Origin: Leptolyngbyaceae cyanobacterium clean351
GTDB lineage: Bacteria > Cyanobacteriota > Cyanobacteriia > DAIDHW01
Assembly: GCA_027451865.1 (NCBI GenBank)
Contig: DAIDHW010000001.1
Coordinates: 969,530 to 1,033,529 of the forward strand
Direction of reading: 5' to 3'
DNA length: 64,000 nt
Below the pieces are notes generated by a model, which saw only the letters and a list, made by a program, of their open reading frames with translations, made no database searches and was not told where the DNA came from. Shown here piece after piece: positions 1 through 8,263 of the stretch (positions are counted from its first letter, which is position 1; every line of letters starts with the position of its first letter). Made by a program: the position numbers and the translations under genes.

Positions 1-169
1 CACCCCGGTCGAACAAGGGGACGTCCAACTGACGCTCTAGGTTTTGGACCTGGAGACTGACTGCCGGTTGGGAAATGTACAGGCTATCTGCTGCCCGCTT
101 GAAACTGCCCTCCTGGGCGATGGCCTTCAAGATCCGCAATTGGTCCAAGGTGAAGGGAATCTCTGTCAT
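1..169 (-). CDS. rbcR: LysR-family regulator RbcR, N-terminal part (cut by window edge)
   Basis: Reading leftwards from the ATG at 169, 56 codons encode a LysR winged helix-turn-helix. It begins [18 protein letters not shown] and continues through the recognition-helix segment [13 protein letters not shown]. This closely matches what I remember of the start of cyanobacterial and plastid RbcR (Ycf30), the activator of RuBisCO and CO2-responsive genes. Only the DNA-binding domain is visible; the effector domain lies outside the window. The related regulators CmpR and NtcB are less likely but cannot be excluded from 56 residues. The gene is divergent from the PSII-type operon starting at 359. 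Confidence 0.8.
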   Translation of the reverse strand, partial: MTEIPFTLDQLRILKAIAQEGSFKRAADSLYISQPAVSLQVQNLERQLDVPLFDRG

Positions 170-358
170 AACATCACAACCTACAGGAAAGCCTTGAACT
201 TAGCATAGTCCTCCTAGGCTCCTAGGGGACGGCGCAGAGGTGCTCTTTTGACAATGCCTAATCAGATCCTCCAAGGCAGTCAGCCTATCCCTGACTTAAC
301 CTTTTTAAAAAACTTCCTTTCTGGCCAGACCAGCCCAATTGTGCAGAATTAGGCATTT

Positions 359-1165
359 ATGAAGCAGGGGATGGTCCGCGACTTTCTCAACCTCCCGGGT
401 GTACTGGGGGTAGTTTTTATGGACGGCCACTCGCGGCCATTTTTTTGTGGCCTAGACCGCAATCTTAACTCGGAGCAAAAGGAGGTTTTGGTTCAGGGTA
501 TCCTCCAAATTATCGGTAGTACCCCCGACGACTTCGAATCCTTTGAGCTGCAGTTCCTGGACCATAAGGTTTACATTTATAAACTCGGCCTAGGGGTGAT
601 TTTCCTGGTGTTGACGGATAAGCATCTGTCAATTCCTGAATACCAGCACACTATCCGGCTCTTGAAGACTGCCATCACCGAAGACATCAAAGCAGCAGTT
701 GACCTATTTCGGCTGCAGGCAGGTAATGCCACCCTGACTAACCGTAAGCCTGTTTTCAGTCAGGCCAATGATGAGGAGCCGACAGCTGGCGAACAACTAG
801 CCCCCCGGAGCCCCCGCCGCCCCCCTAAGGCTCCAACATTCCAGGAAGTGTTGCCCGCCCTAAACCACATCAGTCAGCTGGCCACTCGCAGTTTGGGGGT
901 GGCGGTAGTGGTCAACTACTGGAAAAGCACCCGAGTTCCAGCTCCAGAGGTCCAAAAATTCCAAATCGAGCGTTCCGGGCGGATCACTCTCCCTATGCTA
1001 GCCTCCGAAGAGCTAAGTCAAACCCTTAGCCCCGGGGAGCTAGAGGGCCTGCAAACCTGGACAATGCAGTTTATTGAACGGTGCGCCCATGTGAATCGAG
1101 AGTTCCCAGCTCTAGTACGGGATAACGCCTTACCCCATATCCGTAACCTTCTGCCCCATATTTAA
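359..1165 (+). CDS. Roadblock/LC7-like protein, first gene of PSII-assembly-type operon
   Basis: 268 residues. The first 115 or so have the pattern of a Roadblock/LC7-type domain: helix, strand with a hydrophobic-D-G turn, a long helix, then strands around FESFELQFLDHKVYIYKL. Residues 120-165 are a Pro/Arg-rich linker, and a second small helical domain follows. I do not recognise a named protein. It stands 25 bp upstream of the ferredoxin gene and heads a tight run of same-strand genes ending in an SpkG-type kinase, so I infer a role in the same process (photosystem II assembly or its regulation). A TTGACA at 248-253 could be a -35 element, but I see no good -10 with it. Confidence 0.75.
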   Translation: MKQGMVRDFLNLPGVLGVVFMDGHSRPFFCGLDRNLNSEQKEVLVQGILQIIGSTPDDFESFELQFLDHKVYIYKLGLGVIFLVLTDKHLSIPEYQHTIRLLKTAITEDIKAAVDLFRLQAGNATLTNRKPVFSQANDEEPTAGEQLAPRSPRRPPKAPTFQEVLPALNHISQLATRSLGVAVVVNYWKSTRVPAPEVQKFQIERSGRITLPMLASEELSQTLSPGELEGLQTWTMQFIERCAHVNREFPALVRDNALPHIRNLLPHI

Positions 1166-1190
1166 CCCCTTGAGTCTCTGGTATTGTCCT

Positions 1191-1673
1191 ATGGTCAAAG
1201 TCGTCCGCCTCGAACCCATCGCCCAGGAAACGATCGTCGAGACTAACAGCAACCTGCTCTCAGTCCTAATTGCGAAAGACTTGGATGTGCTAAAGGAGTG
1301 TGGGGGGCGGGGTATGTGCGCCACCTGCCACGTCTACGTTCGGGAGGGGATGAAAGACCTATCCCCCATGGGACGGCGGGAGCAGCGTACCCTGGAGGTA
1401 ATCACCTCCTGTAAGCCCAACTCCCGGCTGGCTTGTCAGGCCAAGGTTTTGGGCAATGGCGTGGTAGTGGAGTTACCACCCGGGATGTACGTCAACTCCC
1501 TGCAGGACATTGAGGCTTTGATTGGTCGTCGGGCTGAGCAAGACCTCCTCAGTCCCGTCAACGGTAAAGTCCTAGTAGAAGCAGGTAAGCTGATCACCCG
1601 CTCGGTGCTCAAGCAATTGGAAAACACCAGTTTTAAAGTGGGCGACTTTTTCACCCAGTCTACGGATTTTTAA
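1191..1673 (+). CDS. [2Fe-2S] ferredoxin-like protein of the PSII-assembly operon (Slr0148-like)
   Basis: 160 residues from the ATG at 1191; a TTG at 1170 is an in-frame alternative, but the ATG gives the usual ferredoxin start MVKVVRLEP. Cluster ligands are visible as C37-x5-C43-x2-C46 and C82, with a further C74. The first 95 residues form the plant-type/adrenodoxin-like [2Fe-2S] fold, and about 65 residues follow as a C-terminal extension. In Synechocystis the slr0144-slr0152 operon also contains ferredoxin genes (slr0148, slr0150), and this is the counterpart here. It probably carries electrons or senses redox state during PSII assembly or repair; that role is inferred from context. Confidence 0.85.
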   Translation: MVKVVRLEPIAQETIVETNSNLLSVLIAKDLDVLKECGGRGMCATCHVYVREGMKDLSPMGRREQRTLEVITSCKPNSRLACQAKVLGNGVVVELPPGMYVNSLQDIEALIGRRAEQDLLSPVNGKVLVEAGKLITRSVLKQLENTSFKVGDFFTQSTDF

Positions 1674-1749
1674 GGCGAGCCAGAGCTCCTTGTTAGGTCC
1701 CTACACCCACCGGGTAAAATGGGATTAGTCCATATCCAGGAGTAGCAGG

Positions 1750-2223
1750 ATGTTGAGCCGCTTGAGGCATCTGCAGGTGGAGACAGAAGGCCGTTACGCC
1801 ACTGATGAAGAACTAAAGTTCATCCTGGATTACGTTCACTCCTTCAGGCTGCGCCGGGACACCTACATTAGATTGCAGGCTGCTGAGTCAGACATAGTCA
1901 AGGAAGTCCAAGAAAGACTTCAGGCCAAGCATCCTGAGCTGCTGCGCAGTGGCACCAACGACTTGACCACCAAGTGGCAGCGAGACACCCAACGGGTCTT
2001 AAAGCTAACAGCCCTCGCTTTGCTCCTAGACGACGCTACAACCCTGCGTGAGGTGTTTTTGTACTGGTTTCAAACTATCATGAAGGCATTTAAGGCTCAA
2101 ACCAGTTGTGATGTCACCTACCTGACCATGCAGGAGGTAATTAAGAAACGTTTCACGATTACCGAGGCTAGCCTGATCTGCCCGCTGCTGGAGTTAAACC
2201 GTACCCTCCTTGGCTGTCCCTGA
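1750..2223 (+). CDS. Phycobiliprotein-like (globin-fold) protein without chromophore cysteine, copy 1
   Basis: 157 residues, mostly helical. The layout follows allophycocyanin-type subunits: an N-terminal RYATDEEL segment, the helix pair ending in VKEVQERLQAKHPELL, then LKLTALALLLDD where phycobiliproteins have the B/E-helix region. The chromophore-binding Cys of the CxRD motif is absent, so this is probably an unpigmented relative. It is followed 32 bp later by a V4R gene; the same pair recurs at 3215/3717, suggesting tandem duplication of a two-gene unit. Slr0146 of Synechocystis is the closest gene I can name by context. Confidence 0.65.
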   Translation: MLSRLRHLQVETEGRYATDEELKFILDYVHSFRLRRDTYIRLQAAESDIVKEVQERLQAKHPELLRSGTNDLTTKWQRDTQRVLKLTALALLLDDATTLREVFLYWFQTIMKAFKAQTSCDVTYLTMQEVIKKRFTITEASLICPLLELNRTLLGCP

Positions 2224-2255
2224 ATTTCTACCCCTACCTCTAATAGGCCTTAACT

Positions 2256-2927
2256 ATGGTTGCCACTGGACATCGTCTTAAAACCAAGTATCCCAAAAAG
2301 CATAACCACTACGGGTTTCGTGACTTCTTTCAATTTGACCCCCAGGTGGGCACTATTACTGACTGGATGGACAACCGCAATGTGTTGGCCAGCGAAGACT
2401 TTATTATCGGGTTGGTGGCGGGCCTAGAGGAGGAAGTAGGTGACGCATCGGCAGCGATTATGTATACTATCGGCTGCGAGTGGGGCCTGAAGGATGCTGC
2501 CTGCTTTAGCCAGTGGTTTGAGGCCGAGTTTGACCGCAGCATCCGCCAAACTAACCTAATGTTTTTGCTTGAGACCTGGTGGTGGCCTTTTACCTCCCAG
2601 GGGTGGGGCCGGTGGGAAGTGGACATGGGCGACCGCAAGCAAGGCTTCATGTTCATCAACCTCTTTGACTCAGCGGTGGCCCGGACCTTAGGAGACGTAG
2701 GTAAGCCCGTGTGTTACATCTACGCTGGTTTGTTTGCCGGCTTTTTCACCGAACTAGTCCGCAAGCGCCTCAGCTGTATTGAGATCCAGTGCTACTCCAT
2801 GGGAGAAACCTACTGTAAGTTCCTCCTCGGGGGCCAAGAGCGGATCGATGCCGCTGCCTTTTGGCTCAATGAAGGGGCGACAGCGGGGGACATTGAACGC
2901 CGTCTACAGGCAGGAGACCAGCCGTGA
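2256..2927 (+). CDS. V4R-domain protein, copy 1 (Slr0144/Slr0147-like)
   Basis: 223 residues. The C-terminal 150 form a 4-vinyl-reductase (V4R) domain, recognisable by the final part with C-x4-C-x7-C spacing in CIEIQCYSMGETYC followed by FLLGG. V4R domains bind small hydrophobic ligands or metals and occur in bacteriochlorophyll biosynthesis protein BchJ and in the PSII-assembly operon of cyanobacteria. The stop codon overlaps the GTG start of the next gene by four bases (GTGA), indicating translational coupling. I infer a role in handling chlorophyll or its precursors during PSII assembly. Confidence 0.8.
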   Translation: MVATGHRLKTKYPKKHNHYGFRDFFQFDPQVGTITDWMDNRNVLASEDFIIGLVAGLEEEVGDASAAIMYTIGCEWGLKDAACFSQWFEAEFDRSIRQTNLMFLLETWWWPFTSQGWGRWEVDMGDRKQGFMFINLFDSAVARTLGDVGKPVCYIYAGLFAGFFTELVRKRLSCIEIQCYSMGETYCKFLLGGQERIDAAAFWLNEGATAGDIERRLQAGDQP

Positions 2928-3193
2928 ACACCTTCAGTGCCCAACAGGCGGATATGACTGTGGCCGACTTTTTCCGCCAGGTGAATTGGGAAAACCACCC
3001 CCCGGCGGTTCAGCAGTTGAAGCAGGCACTCTTTGATGCCGACCAGCCGCCGAGTCTACTCCTGCCGGTATGCGACTTTTTCAGTACCTTCCCCTGGGAA
3101 GGCGCAGTCGCTAGGTCCACTCCGGTTGCTCCGGCGCTGCCATCTCCAGGTACTCCCAACGTGACCTTAGAAGACTTTTCCAGCTTTTTTTGA
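2924..3193 (+). CDS. Small conserved protein of the PSII-assembly operon (Slr0145-like)
   Basis: 89 residues starting at a GTG that overlaps the TGA of the upstream V4R gene. It has an acidic, amphipathic N-terminal helix with a VNWEN segment, a Pro-rich middle, and ends in the aromatic tail DFSSFF. I recognise no catalytic motif. Its position between V4R copy 1 and phycobiliprotein-like copy 2 matches the small gene slr0145 of Synechocystis; the function is unknown and may be as an adaptor. Confidence 0.65.
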   Translation: MNTFSAQQADMTVADFFRQVNWENHPPAVQQLKQALFDADQPPSLLLPVCDFFSTFPWEGAVARSTPVAPALPSPGTPNVTLEDFSSFF

Positions 3194-3214
3194 CCAGCCA
3201 GAGAGAGAAAAACC

Positions 3215-3694
3215 GTGAGCAAAACCATCACTGAACTATTCAATGAGGCGGAGAACCGTTACCTCCAACCTGAGGAGCTGCAGGCCCTGAGCGGTTACGT
3301 AGATTCGCTGCCTGTGCGCCTTGACGTCTACAAACGCCTGCGTGACCAAGAGGCACCTTTAATGCAAAAGGTAGCCGATCAGCTCCAAGGCTCTCTGCCT
3401 CAAGAGCCGGTCTCTAACATAGAACGTAGTCTTAAGCAGGCTCTGTTGCTCCTGCGCACCTGTGCCATGGCGATGCTGCTAGATGATGAAGCCCTAGTCG
3501 AGGAGAAACTGGTGACCTGGACGAGAAAGATGGTGCAAGCCTACGGTACTCAGCAGATCAACCGCGTCCTGTACCGGCTGCTGCAAGAAAATCTCCAGAC
3601 CTTGTTTGTGGCCTCGGACTTGGCCTTACTCGAGCGACCCATGACTCAAGCCGAGTCGGCATTTATTGGCGAGCAGCCCCCCGCTAGTTCCTAG
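3215..3694 (+). CDS. Phycobiliprotein-like protein without chromophore cysteine, copy 2
   Basis: 159 residues from a GTG with upstream GAGAGAG. It follows the allophycocyanin subunit pattern: RYLQPEELQALSGYV, then LRDQEAPLMQKVADQL, then LLRTCAMAMLLDDEAL, which lines up with the helix that reads like LRLVTYAMLAGD in allophycocyanins. The Cys in RTCAM falls in that later helix and not at the chromophore site, so no bilin attachment is predicted. It resembles the copy at 1750 in length and layout, but the two have diverged strongly. It is followed by V4R copy 2. Confidence 0.65.
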   Translation: MSKTITELFNEAENRYLQPEELQALSGYVDSLPVRLDVYKRLRDQEAPLMQKVADQLQGSLPQEPVSNIERSLKQALLLLRTCAMAMLLDDEALVEEKLVTWTRKMVQAYGTQQINRVLYRLLQENLQTLFVASDLALLERPMTQAESAFIGEQPPASS

Positions 3695-3716
3695 TCCTCA
3701 CCAAGGGTATTTATCC

Positions 3717-4373
3717 ATGATTTCCGTCGCTGACCTGTTTACGGACGACCGCATTCCTGGCAACTACTTTGCTACGGATACCTACCTGAAAAGTGACCTA
3801 GAGCTAGGGATTATCGAAAACCGAGCCGGGTCAAGACTATTGGCTCTGCCTGCCCCGCTGATCGAAGCCATCTACAGCGGCCTAGAGAAGGAAACCGGCC
3901 AGGCTACTTCCCTAGTCCTTTCCAATTGTGGCCGGTGGTGGGGGAGGAACTTCTACAAGCGTTTCTGCGCCGAGTTGGGAGACTACTACAGCACCGCCGT
4001 CTCCGACATGCCCATGGTGGAGTTTCTCCAAGCCCTAGAGGAGTGTTGGCGTGTGCACGGCTGGGGGAGGATAGAAATAGACCAAAGCTACCATGGTAAA
4101 GGGTTTTTACTCGTTTACATCACCAACTCCCCCTTTGCCGCCCTCGCCAACGTTAAAGGAAAGAATGTCTGCGCCCTAGAGGCGGGGGTGTTGACCTCAT
4201 TTTTTTGTGAGATCACAGGAAAGGACATCACCTGTATAGAGCTAGCCTGTGAGTGTGCAGGGGCAGAAAGAAACTGCTTTGTGGTGGGGCTAAGTAAGCG
4301 TCTGCAGGGAGTAGATCTGATGTTGGAACAGCATCAAACTCCCACAGAAATCCTGGAAAATTTGACTGCCTAA
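3717..4373 (+). CDS. V4R-domain protein, copy 2 (Slr0147-like)
   Basis: 218 residues from the ATG at 3717, which gives the start MISVADLFTDD; an in-frame start at 3666 would overlap the previous gene. The V4R signature is at the C-terminus, with paired cysteines in CIELACECAGAERNCF. It shares a tryptophan-rich middle (the region around GRWWGRN and HGWGRIEID) with copy 1 at 2256. This is the second unit of the phycobiliprotein-like plus V4R pair. The next gene is the SpkG-type kinase 34 bp downstream. Confidence 0.8.
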   Translation: MISVADLFTDDRIPGNYFATDTYLKSDLELGIIENRAGSRLLALPAPLIEAIYSGLEKETGQATSLVLSNCGRWWGRNFYKRFCAELGDYYSTAVSDMPMVEFLQALEECWRVHGWGRIEIDQSYHGKGFLLVYITNSPFAALANVKGKNVCALEAGVLTSFFCEITGKDITCIELACECAGAERNCFVVGLSKRLQGVDLMLEQHQTPTEILENLTA

Positions 4374-4407
4374 GGGCGGAAAATAACCCATTCACCCAGA
4401 GGCCTCG

Positions 4408-6183
4408 GTGAACAAGCCTACAATCCACCACCGGCGATCTCAGTACCGCCTGCTCGGTGTAGTGGGTCAAGGCCAGTTTGGCCGCGTCTTCTGTGCCAGT
4501 CATCGCCACAGTGGTCAGATTGTGGCCCTGAAGTGCCTTGAGCACGAACGCTTCTCCACCCATAATTTTCTCCGGGAGTTGCGCTTCCTTCTAGGTCTGC
4601 AACACCCCAACATCGTCCCCTGTTACGCCCTTGAGCACACTTCTACTGCCCGCTACCTGGTAATGGACTACGCAGAGGGGGGGACTTTGCGTACCTTGCT
4701 AGAGAGCAACTGCGGTCTCAACCTTGGTCAAGGCCTAAAATTACTTTTGGACATCCTCGCCGGCCTAGGTCATGCCCATGGCCAGGGGATTGTTCACTGT
4801 GACATTAAACCAGAAAACATTCTCATCAATGTCCATCCCTACGGCTGGACAGCGCGCCTCTCAGATTTTGGCATTGCCCGGTTACTCCAGGACTCCTCAC
4901 GCCTTGCCGGCGGGGCTACGGGTTCCCCTGCCTACATGGCTCCGGAGCGCTTCTACGGCGAGTATTCTCCGGCCTCCGACGTCTACGCTGTCGGTATCCT
5001 GCTGTACGAAATTCTGGTAGGTAGTCGCCCCTTTGCCGGTACACCGGGTGAGCTGATGGCAGCCCATCTCAACGAAGTCTTGACTATACCCCTCTCGGTA
5101 CCCCCCCCCCTAGGTAAGGTGCTCACCAAGTCCCTGCGCAAGTTACCGGGACAAAGGTTTCACACAGCTGAGGAAATGAGCACGGCAGTCCAGCAGGTTA
5201 TGAGTCAATTGTCGGCTAGCACCCTCCACAACCTCCTGCACCGGCTGCCTGCTGCCTCGGCCTGCCCGCCAGTAATTATTCTGCAGCAATCCCTTGACCA
5301 GCCTGTGAATAAGGTCATCCCTAGTTTTTCGCCCACTGGCATAGCCTGGGCCGCCGGGCCTAAGCTGACTTGGATTCTGCTCAATGAGGCCTCAAAAGCC
5401 ACCATCCTACGTGAACCAATTGTGGATGTGTGGGGATGTCCGGACCGCTACCTGATTGCCACTGACCAGGGTTTATACCACTGGAAACCAGGGTCTGTGG
5501 CTCGACAGGTGTTGAGCTTACCCCCCCACTGTCAGGTGGTGGTAGAACCCCGGGGGGATTGGTTTGCTACCTTCTCGCCGACTGGAAGTAAGGGGGCTAC
5601 GTTAAGGTTCTGGAAATCAGCCGATCTAGGAGCACCGCCAGTCATAGCTACCCTCCCCAGGATACCGAGGAGCTACCTACTAGTCCCAGACCGCCGGCAC
5701 CTGGTAATCCTCACGGCCAAGACAGCCCGCCCCGGGGAGGCAACTCCCAGCCCTGGGATGATCCTGAGACTTTACAATCGGCGGGGCCAGTACCTGGGCA
5801 GCTGGTCCTTGCCGGTCCTCCTCGAGAAGCTTGTTTTGAGTTACCGTGACTATCGGTTACTGGGCACAGACCCCCTCAACCCCTATTGCGTTGTGATAGT
5901 GGACTTGAAGCCCTTCCGGATTCGTCGCCTCTACCTAGGTTTCTTGCCTGTGGTCCTAGCAGCCCTCCCCTGGGGGTTTGCCTTAGCCAATCCTGAGGGA
6001 GCAATTAGCCTATTTGACAACTACGGGGAATCTGTAGGCCAGATCGTTTGGCCGACACCAGTCACCATTACTAGCATCAGTGCCCTAGACGCCCAAACTC
6101 TGGTAGTAGGGACCTGGGACAGTCGCCATGGCTTGCTCCACTGGCTAGACCTCAAGCGAATGGGTCTAGACTTGGTGTTTTAA
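4408..6183 (+). CDS. spkG: Serine/threonine protein kinase SpkG-like with C-terminal propeller-like domain
   Basis: 591 residues from GTG. The N-terminal kinase domain (about 13-270) is complete: glycine loop G20-x-G22-x2-G25, K42, the catalytic loop HCDIKPEN with D132, DFG at 153-155 and APE at 178-180. Residues 290-591 look like a beta-propeller, with repeated strand-turn-strand units and many W/D residues. SpkG (Slr0152) closes the homologous Synechocystis operon, so this kinase probably signals on PSII assembly or high-salt response. A run of ten C at 5101-5110 lies inside the gene. The last 265 bp are duplicated at 10689-10953, flanking the island downstream. Confidence 0.85.
   Translation: MNKPTIHHRRSQYRLLGVVGQGQFGRVFCASHRHSGQIVALKCLEHERFSTHNFLRELRFLLGLQHPNIVPCYALEHTSTARYLVMDYAEGGTLRTLLESNCGLNLGQGLKLLLDILAGLGHAHGQGIVHCDIKPENILINVHPYGWTARLSDFGIARLLQDSSRLAGGATGSPAYMAPERFYGEYSPASDVYAVGILLYEILVGSRPFAGTPGELMAAHLNEVLTIPLSVPPPLGKVLTKSLRKLPGQRFHTAEEMSTAVQQVMSQLSASTLHNLLHRLPAASACPPVIILQQSLDQPVNKVIPSFSPTGIAWAAGPKLTWILLNEASKATILREPIVDVWGCPDRYLIATDQGLYHWKPGSVARQVLSLPPHCQVVVEPRGDWFATFSPTGSKGATLRFWKSADLGAPPVIATLPRIPRSYLLVPDRRHLVILTAKTARPGEATPSPGMILRLYNRRGQYLGSWSLPVLLEKLVLSYRDYRLLGTDPLNPYCVVIVDLKPFRIRRLYLGFLPVVLAALPWGFALANPEGAISLFDNYGESVGQIVWPTPVTITSISALDAQTLVVGTWDSRHGLLHWLDLKRMGLDLVF
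5919..6183 (+). repeat. Direct repeat, copy 1: 3' end of spkG
   Basis: The final 265 bp of spkG, including the stop codon, recur without gaps at 10689-10953. I count about two dozen mismatches by eye (roughly 91% identity), many at third codon positions, which suggests both copies were under protein-level selection or come from different strains. The two copies bracket the AT-rich three-gene island. Confidence 0.9.
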
Positions 6184-6270
6184 TCCTTTGTGTTGGCATA
6201 GAGGGTAACTGGCAGCAAAAATCGCGTGATAATGACTAGTCTCTTTTAGAAAAAATTCAGACTTCTTTAC

Positions 6271-6299
6271 TTGCAATTACAGGTGAATGAATGTATTAT
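6271..6299 (+). promoter_or_regulatory. Putative sigma-70-type promoter for the island
   Basis: TTGCAA at 6271-6276 and TATTAT at 6294-6299 are separated by 17 bp. It lies just downstream of spkG, reads towards the three-gene island starting at 6562, and sits in AT-rich sequence. The 6184-6561 stretch holds otherwise only the open fragment at 6344. Confidence 0.4.
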
Positions 6300-6343
6300 G
6301 GAGTTCAAGGGAATTAGGAGTGTTGAAAGGAAGCTCAAGGTAG

Positions 6344-6523
6344 AGACAAAAGTGGCAGATACGCGACACTGCCTGGGATGCCTTTGCGCCCCAGTCCAGG
6401 GAGTGGCGTAGGACAATCGCATTTCCTATGCGCCTTACAGTGAGTAACAAAGACCCACGGACTCTTTCTAATCTGGACCAAGTGGCCCAGCGGCTCTCCC
6501 CACCCTGCCCCCTCACTTTCTGA
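6344..6523 (+). pseudogene. Possible coding fragment of unknown origin
   Basis: An open stretch of 59 codons after a TAG, with no start codon near its beginning. It is rich in W, R and Q early (WQIRDTAWDAFAP, then REWRRTIAFP) and ends at TGA 6521. Codon use looks like that of the host chromosome and not of the island. I cannot identify a family. It may be debris from the event that placed the island here, or chance. Confidence 0.2.
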
Positions 6524-6561
6524 AGTATAAAATTTACGTCTAGTTTGAACACTTCCAAGCT

Positions 6562-8226
6562 ATGAAAACTCCTGATATTGGCTTGTCTTTTGCCCTGTGG
6601 TTGAATCAGGTAAGAAATAGTTTCTTTAAAGAACTAATCCTAAACAAGAGCAATCTTCGACATGTCTCAATTTGGGATATTGGAGAAAGTGGAGGCTTTT
6701 TCCATCATTATGATAGTCAACATGAGAAATATTCTTATACTGATCACGAGTATCCAGCATCTCGGAATCGTAGAATTGAATATTTTCCCGAAGGAGACTT
6801 GCCACTCCATCGCCCAGAAGCCAACAACTTCATCAATAGTTCTCAGCAGTATCCTTTATTGGGTACTTCTCAAATCAAAACATGCTTCATTTGTCGTGGA
6901 TCAGGTCGTATTCCATGTAGGAGCTGCGGTGGGAGAGGCAGATCCACTTCAATTAACTCGAAAGGGAAATTTAAAAGAGATACTTGTCTAAGGTGTAGAG
7001 GAACTGGAAACGTAAGATGTGAGCGCTGTAGTGGGGAAGGGAAGCTCCTAACCTATACTTCCAAAGATTATATTTGGAAACATACAACTGATCGTGAGCC
7101 GATTATTTTGCCAATTATAGATCGTCCCAATGTACGAAGCTTAATCACCACGACTCATAGTAAAGGGGGATCATATCCAGTTGATGAGTTTACCCAAGAG
7201 GAGATTATTAAAAAAATAGGGGTATATAACGAGCGAATTGGCGCTTTAGTGCGACACGCAAATGACCAGGCTATAAGAAAAGAAGAGGAGATTAAGCAAC
7301 GCTTTGGCACGCTTTTATTCCAAGAACATTCTTGTTTCTATATTCCTTTAGGGTTTGTAAATTTATTTGTTAATCACAAATTTCGTCAGTTTTTCGTTGC
7401 CGGTAATCTAACTTATAGACGTACCCTTAGTCCACCTGTAGGCTGGAATCTTTTTAAACTACTGGGGTGGTTTGCGATTGGAGTTGCGCTCAGTTTATAC
7501 AGTTCTGTCTTAATGAAGCGTGAACTCGCTATTATAGCTATCTTAATTAGCTTGGGAGTATTGCAGTTTATTCTTGACTTCCTCTTGCAATGGCCCAGAA
7601 CCTGGCTTATATTTGATGATGATGGTTTAGGGGGGTGGTTATTCGTACATTTACTGGTTCAGTCAATTAGTCTCAGTCGCAAAGGGAAGTTATTAGATCC
7701 CTGCTACACTGAACTCTTTCATCTTCCCCAAATCGATACTTACAAATCACGTAATTCTTTTTTTTGCACCATAGAAACCGGAAAGGGAAAGCAGCGACAG
7801 AACACTGAACTTTTTCTGGTTAGTCAACGTGCTCTTAGTTTATTTAATCAAGATCTTCAAAAAATTACTCAAAGAATTCAAACCTTAGTTTGGGTAATAC
7901 AGCAACTTGACGCTGCCCAAACAGATGGATTAATTGCAGATTTTCTCAAGGTTCAATCTCCTGAAATCCGCAAACGGATTCACCTGATTCTAGTTACTGA
8001 TAAACCTGTATTTATTTCATCAGTTACGGAATTATCTCAAACTCATCAATACCTGAATCCCCAGCAAATTAGTTTATACTCTCTCTCCTTGCTACAAGCG
8101 TTTCAAGAATTGCAGGATGGGCAGCAGGGTCCAGAGACAGAAACAACTCTTAAAATGCTCCTAGAAGTGGTAGAACTACCACAAAAAGAGATGCATTCTA
8201 ATTCAGGTAAGGGATCTGAATATTGA
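6562..8226 (+). CDS. Zinc-finger (DnaJ-type CxxC) protein with two membrane segments, island gene 1
   Basis: 554 residues, AT-rich compared with its surroundings. Four CxxC knuckles at C108/C111, C119/C122, C142/C145 and C153/C156, with CRGSG and CRGTG spacing, match the zinc-binding domain of DnaJ, but there is no J domain. Two hydrophobic segments at about 298-316 and 322-343 predict a membrane hairpin. The C-terminal 200 residues are soluble and helical. It is followed 37 bp later by the GTPase gene. I know of no named homologue; it may be a membrane-bound partner or sensor for the GTPase. Confidence 0.8.
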   Translation: MKTPDIGLSFALWLNQVRNSFFKELILNKSNLRHVSIWDIGESGGFFHHYDSQHEKYSYTDHEYPASRNRRIEYFPEGDLPLHRPEANNFINSSQQYPLLGTSQIKTCFICRGSGRIPCRSCGGRGRSTSINSKGKFKRDTCLRCRGTGNVRCERCSGEGKLLTYTSKDYIWKHTTDREPIILPIIDRPNVRSLITTTHSKGGSYPVDEFTQEEIIKKIGVYNERIGALVRHANDQAIRKEEEIKQRFGTLLFQEHSCFYIPLGFVNLFVNHKFRQFFVAGNLTYRRTLSPPVGWNLFKLLGWFAIGVALSLYSSVLMKRELAIIAILISLGVLQFILDFLLQWPRTWLIFDDDGLGGWLFVHLLVQSISLSRKGKLLDPCYTELFHLPQIDTYKSRNSFFCTIETGKGKQRQNTELFLVSQRALSLFNQDLQKITQRIQTLVWVIQQLDAAQTDGLIADFLKVQSPEIRKRIHLILVTDKPVFISSVTELSQTHQYLNPQQISLYSLSLLQAFQELQDGQQGPETETTLKMLLEVVELPQKEMHSNSGKGSEY

Positions 8227-8263
8227 GATTAGCAGTAAACCTTCTTACTTAAAGGGAGAAACT

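Noticed and set aside
6277-6558. 93-codon minus-strand open frame between spkG and the island
   Set aside because: No ribosome binding site, lies against the direction of both neighbours and overlaps the better-looking plus-strand fragment.
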